DNA of 64,000 nt from Mesobacillus selenatarsenatis SF-1 (lineage in GTDB: Bacteria > Bacillota > Bacilli > Bacillales > Cytobacillaceae), in NCBI RefSeq assembly GCF_000813125.1, contig NZ_BASE01000005.1:25433-89432 (forward strand). Reading direction: 5' to 3'. The notes under the pieces were generated by a model that was given only the letters and a program-made list of their open reading frames with translations, did not search any database and was not told where the DNA came from. The position numbers and the translations under genes were made by a program. Shown here in pieces: positions 1 through 9,929 of the stretch. The stretch's first letter is position 1, and each line of letters begins with the position of its first letter.

Positions 1-181
1 TTCCCAGTTGGAACTCGAGAACTTCAATCAGTTGCTGCTCTGTTATAAGCCCTCTTTGCAGGAGTGCATCTCCAAGCTTTTGCCCAGCTGTTTTCTCAGC
101 TAGTGTGGCTTGCAGCTGAGCTTCTGAAAGCAATCCTGTTTCGACTAACAAGTCGCCAAGCCGTCTTCTCATTTGTCTCAT
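1..181 (-). CDS. pilB: Type IV pilus assembly ATPase PilB, N-terminal fragment
   Basis: The gene runs off the left edge; only about 60 codons are present. The visible protein begins MRQMRRRLGDLLVETG and contains two helix-turn units of the form LGDxLLxxGLIxExQL, the signature of the MshEN (GspE/PilB N-terminal) domain that precedes the secretion ATPase core. PilB powers pilus extension at the cytoplasmic face of the membrane. The ATG at 181 follows an AGGAGTG ribosome binding site. It lies 23 bases downstream of a VanW-like gene on the same strand and close to divergent prepilin genes, which supports a pilus role. The Walker motifs are outside the window, so a GspE-type secretion or competence ATPase cannot be excluded. 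Confidence 0.8.
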   Translation of the reverse strand, partial: MRQMRRRLGDLLVETGLLSEAQLQATLAEKTAGQKLGDALLQRGLITEQQLIEVLEFQLG

Positions 182-204
182 ATTACTCACTCCTGAACTT
201 TGGC

Positions 205-1530
205 TTACTTTGGTTCTTCATTCGGCTTGCCGAATAGACCGTCCTCTTCTTTGTCAGCTTCTACATTTGTTTCAACTTCACCTTCATCTTCTCCAGGTGA
301 AGTTTCTACTGCGGACTGGCCTGGCTGCGCGTCCGAATCTCCAGTTCCAGGTAAAACTCCTGTATCCTCCCCGATAACAGTGCCAGATTTAGGTTCAGTG
401 GCAACTGTTTTTAAGGGATGGACTTCTATTCGGTGGACGGGAGGATAAAAGTCCTCTGACAATACCTCTGTTTTCAATAATTCTCCCTTTTGAGAATAGG
501 TTTCACGAACCAGCTTCACTATTACACCAGGGCTTCCTTCCACTTTTACGGATTTTTGTCCTACATTTAATAGTGGAGAGAATTGCTTGATCGTCCTCGG
601 TCTAAATTCCTGCTTGTCCAAAGTTTGAATACTGTATTTGTATAAGAATGGCTCTCCTTTAACCGAAACTTCCAGATCTGGGCTATTCCAGTTGAATACA
701 ATTGTATAAGTGGAAGTATTAGGGTTATAAACACTGAAATCCATTCTCTTATTAAATTGAACTTTTGCTTCAAAACCCGGTTCAATATTCTCTGTAAGCT
801 CCCTGCTTATATGCCTCTCCGATATATGAAAGTTCGTGGGCAGGATGGCCTGATAGATTGCAGTGGCTATTTGGCTGTAGGTATGGTCCAATAGCTCAGG
901 TAATTCACTTTCCTTTACAAGAGATGCCAGCGAGAACTGTGACTCAGGTTCCAGCTCGATTGTCGGGAAGATTTTTATAAAACTCAACAACTCTTCATTA
1001 TTATCATCCAATTTTATAGATATAGATGAAACTTCTATTGATTCTTCTTGGGGGAGATACCGGTCCAACTTGATGACAATATTCTCATTTAATCCTTGAA
1101 TAGCTTCCGCCAAATCCTTTTCCAGCACTTCCAAGTTCAAACGGTTATCGATTGTGTCAGGCAAAACTCCATTTAAAGATTTCATCTCAACAAAGAGTTC
1201 ATTCTGTTGTCCATCAATTGCAGAGCTAACCGTCTGGTCTGTTAAAAAGATGAAACTTCCCGCCTTAACCGAGTAGGCTTGTTCTTTATAAATCATTGCC
1301 ACTTTCGCATTGGAAGACCATTCGTTCCAACGTGCTTCCAACAAAACTCTGGCTTCTTCTTTTGTTTTGTTTGATACATCGATCGTCCCGATGAAAGTAT
1401 GATCCGAAAATATAGATTCCACACCTTTTTGGGAGCTCAAGGCTGAAGCACCAAAATAAGTGAAACTGTATGTAAATAATGAAAAAACAATGACAATCAA
1501 CGAGACTTTTATTATTTGGCGTTTTTTCAC
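205..1530 (-). CDS. Exported VanW-like protein with G5-type C-terminal domain
   Basis: A 441-residue protein with an N-terminal membrane anchor or signal (residues 5-30). Near residue 45-70 it has a repeat-like segment (FIGTIDVSNKTKEEA) typical of the peptidoglycan-associated domain found ahead of VanW domains. The part around residues 215-300 is VanW-like, and a G5-like beta-rich segment follows (around 330-385, with EGSPGVIVKLVRE and PPVHRIEV). The tail is acidic and low in complexity, ending EEPK. The start is GTG behind AAGGGG. It is the second gene of a minus-strand run ending in pilB, and VanW/G5 proteins are often found in Bacillota type IV pilus loci, where an envelope-spanning or wall-binding role is plausible. 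The biochemical function is unknown. Confidence 0.7.
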   Translation of the reverse strand: MKKRQIIKVSLIVIVFSLFTYSFTYFGASALSSQKGVESIFSDHTFIGTIDVSNKTKEEARVLLEARWNEWSSNAKVAMIYKEQAYSVKAGSFIFLTDQTVSSAIDGQQNELFVEMKSLNGVLPDTIDNRLNLEVLEKDLAEAIQGLNENIVIKLDRYLPQEESIEVSSISIKLDDNNEELLSFIKIFPTIELEPESQFSLASLVKESELPELLDHTYSQIATAIYQAILPTNFHISERHISRELTENIEPGFEAKVQFNKRMDFSVYNPNTSTYTIVFNWNSPDLEVSVKGEPFLYKYSIQTLDKQEFRPRTIKQFSPLLNVGQKSVKVEGSPGVIVKLVRETYSQKGELLKTEVLSEDFYPPVHRIEVHPLKTVATEPKSGTVIGEDTGVLPGTGDSDAQPGQSAVETSPGEDEGEVETNVEADKEEDGLFGKPNEEPK

Positions 1531-1562
1531 ATATATTCCCCTTAAAAAAAGATTGTATTGTA

Positions 1563-2105
1563 CTAAGAATGCTGGTTTTCGTAGGCTGCATCGTCAACTT
1601 CTTCTTTTGGAGCTTCAAAGTTCAGCACAGGGATTGCCTCTAATTTCTCTAATTCAAACTCACGATCGTTTCTTGCTTCCAAGAATGAGATATCCTCTAT
1701 CATTCTTATTTCTTCCTCTTTTGAGGAAACAGCCTTTTCGAGATGTCTCTCATTCAAAGCTAGATTGAAGTTTTCATCTTTATCAATCGATTTTGGTAAA
1801 ACATGATGATCGTCCAACTTCGATAAATCACCTGAATCCATCACCCTTGATATTGTCTCTTCGGATTCAAGATTTGCTGTTGCCCTGCTGATTATTACGT
1901 AGCCTGCCGAAAAACCCAATAATACCATAACCAGTAGTGACTGCCAGGGTGAGGCAATCAAGCTAAAAGCCAATCCCAAAGAACCAACTACAGGAGCGGT
2001 GACAGCAATTAACTTTTTCTGCCTTTTTTCCAGGCCAAATGGAATGATGTAAATGAGTACAGCGCTAAAAACTGTAGATAGAAAAAGAAGTAACAGGCTT
2101 ATCAT
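1563..2105 (-). CDS. Membrane protein with acidic cytosolic tail, pilus locus
   Basis: I do not recognise a named family. The 180-residue protein starts MISLLLLFLS at an ATG with GGAGTG seven bases upstream; the frame continues further upstream but without a better start. Residues 1-25, about 37-55 and about 57-75 are hydrophobic, giving two to three transmembrane helices. The remaining 100 residues are charged and mostly acidic, without cysteines. It is the first gene of the minus-strand run leading through the VanW-like gene to pilB, and it is divergent from the prepilin genes at 2253. An accessory role in pilus assembly is an inference from position only. Confidence 0.6.
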   Translation of the reverse strand: MISLLLLFLSTVFSAVLIYIIPFGLEKRQKKLIAVTAPVVGSLGLAFSLIASPWQSLLVMVLLGFSAGYVIISRATANLESEETISRVMDSGDLSKLDDHHVLPKSIDKDENFNLALNERHLEKAVSSKEEEIRMIEDISFLEARNDREFELEKLEAIPVLNFEAPKEEVDDAAYENQHS

Positions 2106-2252
2106 TGTCTCACTCCATGCTTCGTTGTATTCTTTACTTTTTTTATACATAAAACAGCAATATATCAAACTATTATCTGTAAATACGACAAAATTCTCTC
2201 TCTTCTATTGTATAATAAAATTAATAGATTTAATAGACGGAGGAGCAATGAC

Positions 2253-2669
2253 TTGGGCAGAAAGTTGGATGACCAAAAAGGAATCACTTTGCTGGAAGTG
2301 TTGCTGTCAATTGTACTTCTAGTTATAGTTCTTACATCTTTTGCTGGTTTTTTCACACAATCAGCACTGTTTGTGAAGAAAAATGAAGACAAGATCAGTA
2401 CAACCCAGACCGCTCAGCAAATTGTGAATTTAATAGAAGTGAAGCTTACAAGGGATATACTGAGCACCAGCACTGAATGTCCAAGTCTTCCATGTAACCT
2501 TGATGAAGACAAATTATCAGGCCTATTGGGCCGTTCATTCGGCAGTTCCCAAAAGATTTTCGCTGAATTCAGTAAGGGTACAGAAGGATTAATTGCCGTG
2601 GAAGTGTCTGTACAAGATACCAACAACCCCGAAAGTAACTCAAGAACTTTTACATATATAAGAAGGTGA
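2253..2669 (+). CDS. Prepilin-like protein (minor pilin)
   Basis: A 138-residue protein with a class III signal: short basic leader ending DQKG, then ITLLEVLLSIVLLVIV. Cleavage after Gly would leave Ile at +1 and Glu at +5, as expected for a PilD/ComC substrate. I start it at a TTG at 2253 because GGAGG lies nine bases upstream; the frame is open further up, but without a ribosome site. The mature part has two cysteines (CPSLPC) that could form a disulfide. It is the first of three consecutive plus-strand pilin-like genes and is divergent from the pilB-side genes. Its exact role in the pilus is unknown. Confidence 0.8.
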   Translation: MGRKLDDQKGITLLEVLLSIVLLVIVLTSFAGFFTQSALFVKKNEDKISTTQTAQQIVNLIEVKLTRDILSTSTECPSLPCNLDEDKLSGLLGRSFGSSQKIFAEFSKGTEGLIAVEVSVQDTNNPESNSRTFTYIRR

Positions 2670-2673
2670 TATC

Positions 2674-3105
2674 TTGAAAGACGAACGTGGACTCACATTA
2701 TACGAACTGCTCGCTGCGATTTCGATCTTAATGGTCGCTTCTGCTCTCATATATGGAGTTTTCTTTAGCTTTAATAAAAACTATAATCAAATCTCGGCTA
2801 AAAATAATATGGACCAGACAGCGAACGTGATCATCGCAACTATCAAGCAATATCATTTAAAATACGATGAATATATCATTGACTACAATGCTTCGGCTCA
2901 GTCTGCACACATCGGGGTAACAGACAGCGAACAAATACTTGGTGATGCCAGATACTCACTACAAATCAAAGCCGGTTTTCCAGAACCAGAATCATTTTCT
3001 GAAAAAAAAATGATTTATTCGGATACTCCTCTATCAATCCATTTACTCCTTAAGGATAAAACCGGACAAACCTATGAAATGGAAACAATTATCAAAAGAT
3101 ATTAG
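2674..3105 (+). CDS. Prepilin-like protein (minor pilin)
   Basis: A 143-residue protein beginning MKDERG, then LTLYELLAAISILMVASAL: a prepilin peptidase site (G before L) with Glu at +5 and one hydrophobic N-terminal helix. The start is TTG at 2674, four bases after the stop of the previous gene, with AGAAGGTG as the ribosome site, so the two are probably translationally linked. The remainder is soluble and of PilW/ComGF-like size. It is likely a minor pilin that helps initiate the pilus, inferred from the leader and the neighbours. Confidence 0.8.
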   Translation: MKDERGLTLYELLAAISILMVASALIYGVFFSFNKNYNQISAKNNMDQTANVIIATIKQYHLKYDEYIIDYNASAQSAHIGVTDSEQILGDARYSLQIKAGFPEPESFSEKKMIYSDTPLSIHLLLKDKTGQTYEMETIIKRY

Positions 3106-3117
3106 GAGGGGCTCGTG

Positions 3118-4044
3118 ATGAAAAATGAAAAAGGCTATGCACTTGTCCTGGTTTTGCTGATAATCACCATCACCTTCACCTTCGCCATATCATTGAGTGG
3201 AATGGCCCTTTCAGCTCGCAAGCAGTTCAACAAGACAGATGAGATCAATCGAGCCACAGACCTAGCTGAGATGGGAGTCGCTCATTATGATGCGCTCTTG
3301 AATAACTTCGTCAAGGAAGCCCTTTCAGAAACTGAAGATGCCATCCAAAAAGCTGAAGAAGAGGCCAAGAATAAAAACCATGCACCCCCAATCCCTGATT
3401 TCGACCAGTTATTTAAGTCCACCATGGTTTCAAAGGCGTCCGGAGTTGGAAAAATTGTCAAAAACATCAAAGAAAGCAATACTTACCAAGTTGATTTAAC
3501 AGGCATATCAGGAAAAACCCAATCAGGGGCTCTGATCGTCGCCTTCATGAGCACTGGATCTACCGAAAACGAATCAAAAACCATTACTGGCAGTATAACA
3601 ATCCTTAAACAGCGCCAAAGTCAATTCTCGGCTGGTGCTAAAGCACCGCTGCCACAAGAATTTGACCAAATCATCTCTACTCCCTTGACATTGAATAAAG
3701 CTCGGACATACGGTACATCCACTTATTTTGCAGAAGAAATCACATGGAACGGCGGGAACAATAAACCATTCATTGTGAGCGGAAGTGCCTTTTTCAATGA
3801 CAAACTGACGATTAACGGCAGTTCAAGGATTAAAATCCTCGGAGATGCCATTTTTAAAGTCAAATTATCGGAGAAAGAAAAGTCCTATTCATTTTGCATC
3901 TCTGGCACGCCTTATCTGGTGGATCAGGAAGGCAACCTTGAAGTTTATGAAAACTTTCCTGCAGGAAGAGCTGAAACATGCCAGCTTTCTGAAAATGGCC
4001 AATGGGCAATCGATCCAGACGAAGGTGTCAAAGTACAATACTAA
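3118..4044 (+). CDS. PilX/GspK-like minor pilin
   Basis: A 308-residue protein with a leader ending NEKG followed by YALVLVLLIITITFTFAISL. The cleavage glycine is present but residue +5 is not Glu, as in GspK/PilX-type tip pilins. Residues 60-110 form a charged helical stretch and the C-terminal half is beta-rich and repetitive in character. I start at the ATG at 3118, with GGAGG eight bases upstream; a GTG three bases earlier is less well spaced. It is the last gene of the three-pilin run and ends in a near-perfect terminator shared with the convergent cyclase gene. Confidence 0.75.
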   Translation: MKNEKGYALVLVLLIITITFTFAISLSGMALSARKQFNKTDEINRATDLAEMGVAHYDALLNNFVKEALSETEDAIQKAEEEAKNKNHAPPIPDFDQLFKSTMVSKASGVGKIVKNIKESNTYQVDLTGISGKTQSGALIVAFMSTGSTENESKTITGSITILKQRQSQFSAGAKAPLPQEFDQIISTPLTLNKARTYGTSTYFAEEITWNGGNNKPFIVSGSAFFNDKLTINGSSRIKILGDAIFKVKLSEKEKSYSFCISGTPYLVDQEGNLEVYENFPAGRAETCQLSENGQWAIDPDEGVKVQY

Positions 4045-4072
4045 AAGGCTGATCCCTTGGGATCAGCCTTTT
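4043..4072. terminator. Bidirectional intrinsic terminator
   Basis: AAAAGGCTGATCCC and its exact inverse are separated by TT, a 14-bp stem with A and T runs on both sides. It sits between the convergent pilin and diguanylate cyclase genes and overlaps both stop regions, so it can end transcription in both directions. Confidence 0.9.
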
Positions 4073-5787
4073 CACTTAACATATTCCGCAACCCGATTCC
4101 GCCCTGATCGCTTCGCACCAACATATAAAGCTCTGTCTGCATGTCTGATCAATGCGAGTGAATCTTCGGCGTCCTGCGGGGCAGTGGCTACGCCGATTGA
4201 TGCGGTGATATTTACGTCAAGCTGCTTTCCTTCGTCATCCATCGATTGCATTAGTGTAAACGGATTATCCGCAATCAACAGCCTGATTTGTTCCGCAAGT
4301 TTAAGAGCATCGCCTTTCATCATGTCTGGAAGCAGAATCACGAACTCTTCCCCACCATAGCGGGCAACCGAGCCAATATTTCCGATTCGCTTGCTTAGCC
4401 GTTCACCGAGTTCGATTAAAATCTCATTACCACTTTGGTGTCCGTAAGTATCATTAACGGATTTGAAGTGGTCGATGTCGAGCAGGATTAAGGATAGGAG
4501 GTCCCTTTCGCCTTTTTGTAATTTTCCGAATTCTAATGACAACATGTTTTCAAAATAGCGATAATTGTATAGTCCTGTTAATGCACAGCGTTCACTATTT
4601 TCCTTCGTTTTTTCATGGTGCCTTGCATTTTCCACCGCAACCGCAAAATAGGAACATAGGATGTCGATAATCATCAGCTGCGATTTTTCGAATGCTCTTT
4701 TTTTGTTTGCGGCCAGGACAAGTACACCAATGACCTGGTTGTTTCGAACGATCGGTACACCGAGGATACTTTCTGCACCTGCCGGAATATAGCCTGAATT
4801 AATATGCTTCCATTGTTTTTTCGAATGGAAAAGAACAGGCTTTTTCTCTGCCCATACAAGCCCGCTTATTCCTCTACCTTTTTCAAGAGGCTCGGCAACC
4901 GGATCCAGGACTTCCCCGAATTCCACTTTATGAATGAGTTTTAATTCTTTGTCTTCTTCCACATCCAAAATGTAAGCATAGTCAACCGGCAGCATCTCAA
5001 TCACTTTTTGAACAAAGAGGTCAAGAACATCATCCGACTTCAGCCTTTCAGCGAGCTGGTGGCCAATCTCTGCGGCACTTTGCAAAAAGTGGTTTACCTT
5101 GCCGCTTGAATAATAAAGACTGAGAATGATAGATAGACTCGCGAAAGGAATCCCGACGAACAATAATGAATAGATCCCCATCTCACTTTGGTATAGTTCA
5201 AAAAGTATAAAGCCGATAGGGAAAGTGATCAAAGTCGTGACGGTTTCCCAGATGAAATCCTTTCCGAAATATGGTCCCTTCAGTTTTAGGACGACTGCTT
5301 GCAGTAATATCAGGAATAATGTATTAACTCCGTAATTACTAATGCCATATACTGTTCCAAGGATGTACGTATATGGATCGTCCGTCAAATGATCGCCATG
5401 TGTTCCTCCCAGTGTGTAAAATATCAATCCACTCACTAATGATACGATGAAGAACATTAATGAGTTCAGAGGAAATCTGTATATATCAGACTTTTGTACG
5501 CGAAGTCGCATTAAAAGGATCAGCACGGAAATTTGCATCAAGACCATTTCTACAAATATACCGTATGTCAGGAATACAGCGAGCGATACCCATTGAATCA
5601 GAAAAATTGGCGTATTGTTGACTACCATTGGCATGGAAGCCACGACAGACATCAATAAGAGGAAGGTAAATACTTCCCACAATGAAATATCACCAGGAGG
5701 CGGATAGACTTGATAGGTCAGCCAGAGTCCAACCGGGACGATCAGTAACCAGCTGAACCAAATTGATTTTTTCACAATTGAAGTCAT
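4072..5787 (-). CDS. Membrane GAF-GGDEF diguanylate cyclase
   Basis: A 571-residue protein. Residues 1-205 contain about seven transmembrane helices, residues 225-375 form a GAF domain (with GISGLVWAEKKPVLF and SILGVPIVRNNQVIGVL), and residues 400-565 form a GGDEF domain with the active motif ARYGGEEFVILLP. The motif is intact, so the enzyme should make cyclic di-GMP from two GTP. The RxxD inhibitory site normally just upstream of the motif is not visible. The start is the ATG at 5787, with AAGGAGG ten bases upstream; the longer frame lacks a site. It is convergent with the pilin genes and next to a type IV pilus locus, so local control of pili is plausible but inferred. Confidence 0.9.
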   Translation of the reverse strand: MTSIVKKSIWFSWLLIVPVGLWLTYQVYPPPGDISLWEVFTFLLLMSVVASMPMVVNNTPIFLIQWVSLAVFLTYGIFVEMVLMQISVLILLMRLRVQKSDIYRFPLNSLMFFIVSLVSGLIFYTLGGTHGDHLTDDPYTYILGTVYGISNYGVNTLFLILLQAVVLKLKGPYFGKDFIWETVTTLITFPIGFILFELYQSEMGIYSLLFVGIPFASLSIILSLYYSSGKVNHFLQSAAEIGHQLAERLKSDDVLDLFVQKVIEMLPVDYAYILDVEEDKELKLIHKVEFGEVLDPVAEPLEKGRGISGLVWAEKKPVLFHSKKQWKHINSGYIPAGAESILGVPIVRNNQVIGVLVLAANKKRAFEKSQLMIIDILCSYFAVAVENARHHEKTKENSERCALTGLYNYRYFENMLSLEFGKLQKGERDLLSLILLDIDHFKSVNDTYGHQSGNEILIELGERLSKRIGNIGSVARYGGEEFVILLPDMMKGDALKLAEQIRLLIADNPFTLMQSMDDEGKQLDVNITASIGVATAPQDAEDSLALIRHADRALYVGAKRSGRNRVAEYVK

Positions 5788-5871
5788 TTTTATCAACCGC
5801 CTCCTTCCTAGGTAAAAAGTCACACTTTTTCTAATAGTTTAGCAAACTTTCTATACAATGTCATAATTTTC

Positions 5872-7185
5872 TTATTTATTTTTCAACACGTTCATGATAA
5901 AGGGCTTTGCTTCTGATAAAAAGTAAAGAGAGCCTGTAACAATTAGAATTTCATCTTTGTTCAATTCATTTATTTTCTTATCGAGATAGCTTCTATAATC
6001 AACTGCGATGTTTTTATTCCCGCTGTTACTGCCAACTTCCATTAGTTCTTCCACGGAAGCTGCACGCGGAAAGTCAAATGTTGTGAAAGTCAGTTGGTCG
6101 GCAGCTTCTTCAAGAGTCGCAATCATCTTGTCCAATTTCTTGTCTTTTAGAGCCGCAAAAAGGATGCTAATCTTTTTATCGGCATATCGAGAATTTATTT
6201 CACGTGCCAGCGCATTTATTCCCTCTTCGTTATGCGCGCCATCGATCAGGACTAAAGGATTTTCACTTAAAATCTCAAGCCGGCCAGGCCAGTATGCTTG
6301 AGTCAGGCCTTCCCTTATATGCTCTTCATCAATCATAAAGGAATAGTAGTTTGCAAGGACCTGGCTAGCCATTACTGCACAGGCAGCATTGTCTACCTGA
6401 TGAGAACCGATCATCGATGTTTCCAGCTTCTGAATCTGGCCGAACATGCTGGAAAATGAAAACTGTTCTCCCCGTTTTAAAGACTCTCTTGAACTTGTTG
6501 AAAATTCATCCCCAAGATGGTACAGCGGAGACTTCCCTTCAATCGCTTTTTTTCTAATGACATTCAGTGCTTCAGGCTGCTTCACTCCCGTAATTACACT
6601 TACACCATTCTTGATGATACCTGCCTTTTCAAAAGCTATTTCTTCATATGTATCACCAAGGATCGCCGTGTGATCCAGGCCAATGCTGGTGATGATCGAT
6701 AGCAGCGGATGAATGACATTGGTTGAATCGAATCGGCCGCCAAGACCTACCTCATAAATGGCCACATCAACAGGGGTCATCTTCGCAAAGTAATATAAAG
6801 ACATCGCTGTGATGACTTCAAATTCGGTCGGTCCGCCCAGTTCAGTTTGGTCCAATTCATCGGCAAGAGGCTTGATCACATTTGTCAGTTCAATCAGTTC
6901 CTGATCATTGATAGGCTGGCCATTGATGCTGATTCTTTCATTAAATTGCTCAAAGTATGGTGATGTAAAAGTTCCAACTCTATATCCTGCCGATTGCAGG
7001 ATTGAACGAAGAAAGGTGACTGTGGAGCCTTTTCCATTCGTTCCGCCGATGTGGATAGTTTTAATCCTTCTTTCAGGATGGTCCAGTCTTTCTAGCATCC
7101 ATTCCATTCTTGAAAGTCCTGGTTTAATTCCAAGTCTTAGTCTTGCATGGATCCAATCAATTGCCTGTTCATATGTATCAAACAT
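5872..7185 (-). CDS. folC: Folylpolyglutamate/dihydrofolate synthase
   Basis: A cytosolic ligase of 437 residues that adds glutamate to folates, and in many bacteria also to dihydropteroate. Near residue 45 it carries the P-loop GGTNGKGSTV, followed by TSPYFEQFNERI and the ligase signature VGLGGRFDSTN near 145, and it has the usual two-domain Mur-ligase-like length. The ATG at 7185 follows GAGGTG at six bases; an upstream GTG in frame overlaps that site and is rejected. It lies downstream of valS, the same order as in B. subtilis. Confidence 0.95.
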   Translation of the reverse strand: MFDTYEQAIDWIHARLRLGIKPGLSRMEWMLERLDHPERRIKTIHIGGTNGKGSTVTFLRSILQSAGYRVGTFTSPYFEQFNERISINGQPINDQELIELTNVIKPLADELDQTELGGPTEFEVITAMSLYYFAKMTPVDVAIYEVGLGGRFDSTNVIHPLLSIITSIGLDHTAILGDTYEEIAFEKAGIIKNGVSVITGVKQPEALNVIRKKAIEGKSPLYHLGDEFSTSSRESLKRGEQFSFSSMFGQIQKLETSMIGSHQVDNAACAVMASQVLANYYSFMIDEEHIREGLTQAYWPGRLEILSENPLVLIDGAHNEEGINALAREINSRYADKKISILFAALKDKKLDKMIATLEEAADQLTFTTFDFPRAASVEELMEVGSNSGNKNIAVDYRSYLDKKINELNKDEILIVTGSLYFLSEAKPFIMNVLKNK

Positions 7186-7207
7186 GTAACACACCTCAAT
7201 TCAAGAT

Positions 7208-7235
7208 GAAGACGAACCAATACTGGTTCGCCTTC
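7208..7235 (-). terminator. Hairpin between valS and folC
   Basis: GAAGACGAACCA and TGGTTCGCCTTC form a 12-bp stem with one mismatch and an ATAC loop. The minus strand has only a weak T tract after it, so partial read-through into folC is likely; it may lower folC expression relative to valS. Confidence 0.45.
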
Positions 7236-7252
7236 AAATTTTTGATATTTAA

Positions 7253-9892
7253 TTAGTTTCTCAATTCGTTAATGCGTGCTTCGACTGCTGCACGTTTTTC
7301 CAGGTAGTCTTTTTCCTTTGCGCGTTCTTCGTCAATGACTTTCTCAGGAGCTTTCTTGACAAAGCCTTCGTTTGCCAGCTTCTTCTGGACGCGTTCTACC
7401 TCTTTATCAAGCTTCTCTTTTTCCTTTTGAAGACGGGCGATTTCCTCGTCGATGTTGATCAGGCCTTCAAGCGGCATGATGATTTCGAGTCCTGTAGCGA
7501 CTGCTGTCATTGCTTTTTCAGGAGCGTTGACTTCAAGCCCGATTTCAAGGTTCTCTGGATTACAGAATCGAACGATATAGCCACGGTTATTTTCAAGCAT
7601 ACTTAATGTCTTTTCATCCTTCGTCTTCAGGAACATATCAACCTTCTTGCTAAGTGGCGTGTTCACTTCGGAGCGTATGTTTCGTACAGAACGGATGACT
7701 TCAACAAGAAGCTTCATATCGTCTGCTGCCTCTTTATCAGTCAGAGCCGGGTCAACCTTCGGCCAGCTTGCAACCGTAATGGACTCCCCTTCATGAGGAA
7801 GGTTCTGCCAGATTTCTTCCGTAATGAATGGCATGAATGGGTGAAGCAGGCGCATCGTGTTGTCAAGAACGTATGCAAGGATGGATCTTGTCGTCTTCTT
7901 AGCTGCTTCATCTTCGCCGTAGAGCGGAAGCTTCGCCATTTCAATATACCAGTCACAGAAATCATCCCAGATGAAGTTGTATAGCGCTCGGCCAACCTCA
8001 CCAAACTCATAACGGTCTGAAAGTCTTGTAACAGTTTCGATCGTTTCATTCAGCCTTGTCAAAATCCACTTATCTGCAACAGATTTCTCGCCGCTCAAAT
8101 CGATTTCTTCGTACTTCATGCCGTTCATGTTCATTAAGGCAAAACGTGATGCATTCCAGATTTTATTGGCAAAATTCCAGGTCGCTTCAACCTTTTCCGT
8201 ACTGTAGCGAAGGTCCTGCCCCGGTGAGCTTCCAGTTGTCAGGAAGTAGCGGAGTGAGTCAGCACCGTACTGGTCGATGACATCCATCGGATCAACACCA
8301 TTTCCTAGTGACTTACTCATCTTACGGCCATCTTCTGCACGAACGAGTCCGTGGATCAGTACATCCTTGAATGGTCTCTGGCCAGTGAACTCAAGGCCCT
8401 GGAAGATCATCCTTGATACCCAGAAAGCGATGATATCATAACCAGTTACAAGGGCGTCGGTTGGATAGTAGCGCTTAAAATCTGCAGCCTCCTCATTAGG
8501 CCAGCCCATTGTTGAGAAAGGCCATAGTGCTGAGCTAAACCATGTATCAAGAACGTCGTTGTCCTGTTCCCAATTTTCAGCGTCAGCCGGCGGCTCGTGG
8601 TCAACGTATACCTCGCCTGTTTCTTTATGGTACCAGGCAGGAATTCGGTGGCCCCACCATAGCTGGCGGGAAATACACCAGTCACGGATGTTTTCCATCC
8701 AGCGCATATAGGTGTTTTCGAAGCGCTCAGGTACGAAATTAACCTTCTCTTCTTTGCTCTGCAGGGCGATTGCTTCATCAGCTAGCGGCTGCATTTTAAC
8801 GAACCATTGAGTTGAAAGATACGGCTCGACTACAGCTCCGCTTCGCTCAGAGTGTCCCACTGAGTGCATATGCTCTTCAATCTTAAACAGTATGCCTTCT
8901 TCCTGAAGATCTTTGACTATTTGCTTGCGGCACTCGAAACGGTCCATACCCTGGTACTTGCCAGCTTTGGCGTTCATAGAGCCATCTTCGTTCATGACAA
9001 GAACTCTTTCAAGATTATGGCGGTTTCCGATTTCAAAGTCGTTAGGGTCATGTGCAGGAGTGATTTTAACCGCTCCAGATCCGAATTCCATATCAACATA
9101 ATCGTCGCCGACAATCGGAATCTCACGGCCAACGATTGGCAGGATTACGGTCTTGCCAATCAAATGCTTGTAGCGGTCATCTTCTGGATGAACAGCAACC
9201 GCCGTATCGCCAAGCATCGTTTCCGGTCTTGTTGTTGCGATTTCGATGTGGCCGCTTCCGTCTGCCAGAGGATATCTCATGTGGTAGAAAGCACCCTGGA
9301 TGTCTTTATGGATAACCTCAATGTCAGATAAAGCTGTTTTTGCTGCAGGGTCCCAGTTGATGATATATTCACCGCGGTAAATGAGGCCTTTGCGATATAG
9401 GGTAACAAATACTTCTTTAACTGCATCTGACAGCCCTTCATCCAATGTGAAGCGTTCGCGGCTGTAGTCAAGTCCCAGTCCAAGCTTTGACCATTGCTGG
9501 CGGATATGCTGTGCGTATTCCTCTTTCCATTTCCATGATTCCTCAAGGAACTTTTCGCGACCCAGTTCATAGCGGTTGATGCCCTGGCTGCGAAGTTTTT
9601 CGTCAACCTTTGCCTGTGTCGCAATGCCCGCATGGTCCATTCCCGGAAGCCATAGAACATCGTATCCCTGCATCCGCTTCATGCGTGTAAGGATATCCTG
9701 AAGCGCTGTATCCCATGCATGGCCCAGATGCAGCTTCCCAGTTACGTTTGGCGGCGGAATGACGATTGTATAAGGCTTTTTCGTTTCATCGTTTTTCGCT
9801 TCGAAAAACTTCCCATTGATCCACCATTCATAGCGTCCTTGCTCAATCGAAGACGGATCGTATTTAGTCGGCATTGACAAATTCTCTTCCAT
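7253..9892 (-). CDS. valS: Valyl-tRNA synthetase
   Basis: A class I aminoacyl-tRNA synthetase of 879 residues that charges tRNA-Val. The HIGH-type motif appears as [13 protein letters not shown] near residue 45 and the KMSKS loop as [10 protein letters not shown] near 525. The CP1 editing domain lies between them, and a C-terminal coiled coil (last 70 residues) ends the protein. The ATG at 9892 is chosen because GGAGG lies eight bases upstream. A T-box leader at 10091-10372 precedes it, with one copy of the dispersed repeat between leader and gene. It should therefore be induced by uncharged tRNA-Val. Confidence 0.97.
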   Translation of the reverse strand: MEENLSMPTKYDPSSIEQGRYEWWINGKFFEAKNDETKKPYTIVIPPPNVTGKLHLGHAWDTALQDILTRMKRMQGYDVLWLPGMDHAGIATQAKVDEKLRSQGINRYELGREKFLEESWKWKEEYAQHIRQQWSKLGLGLDYSRERFTLDEGLSDAVKEVFVTLYRKGLIYRGEYIINWDPAAKTALSDIEVIHKDIQGAFYHMRYPLADGSGHIEIATTRPETMLGDTAVAVHPEDDRYKHLIGKTVILPIVGREIPIVGDDYVDMEFGSGAVKITPAHDPNDFEIGNRHNLERVLVMNEDGSMNAKAGKYQGMDRFECRKQIVKDLQEEGILFKIEEHMHSVGHSERSGAVVEPYLSTQWFVKMQPLADEAIALQSKEEKVNFVPERFENTYMRWMENIRDWCISRQLWWGHRIPAWYHKETGEVYVDHEPPADAENWEQDNDVLDTWFSSALWPFSTMGWPNEEAADFKRYYPTDALVTGYDIIAFWVSRMIFQGLEFTGQRPFKDVLIHGLVRAEDGRKMSKSLGNGVDPMDVIDQYGADSLRYFLTTGSSPGQDLRYSTEKVEATWNFANKIWNASRFALMNMNGMKYEEIDLSGEKSVADKWILTRLNETIETVTRLSDRYEFGEVGRALYNFIWDDFCDWYIEMAKLPLYGEDEAAKKTTRSILAYVLDNTMRLLHPFMPFITEEIWQNLPHEGESITVASWPKVDPALTDKEAADDMKLLVEVIRSVRNIRSEVNTPLSKKVDMFLKTKDEKTLSMLENNRGYIVRFCNPENLEIGLEVNAPEKAMTAVATGLEIIMPLEGLINIDEEIARLQKEKEKLDKEVERVQKKLANEGFVKKAPEKVIDEERAKEKDYLEKRAAVEARINELRN

Positions 9893-9929
9893 CAGTTTTT
9901 CCTCCATTCAAATGCATTTCCTTGAATTA

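Noticed and set aside
9277..9660. 127-codon frame inside valS and similar long shadow frames in hem, ilv, leu and sdh genes
   Set aside because: They lie wholly within well-supported conserved genes in other frames, without ribosome sites or family signatures.
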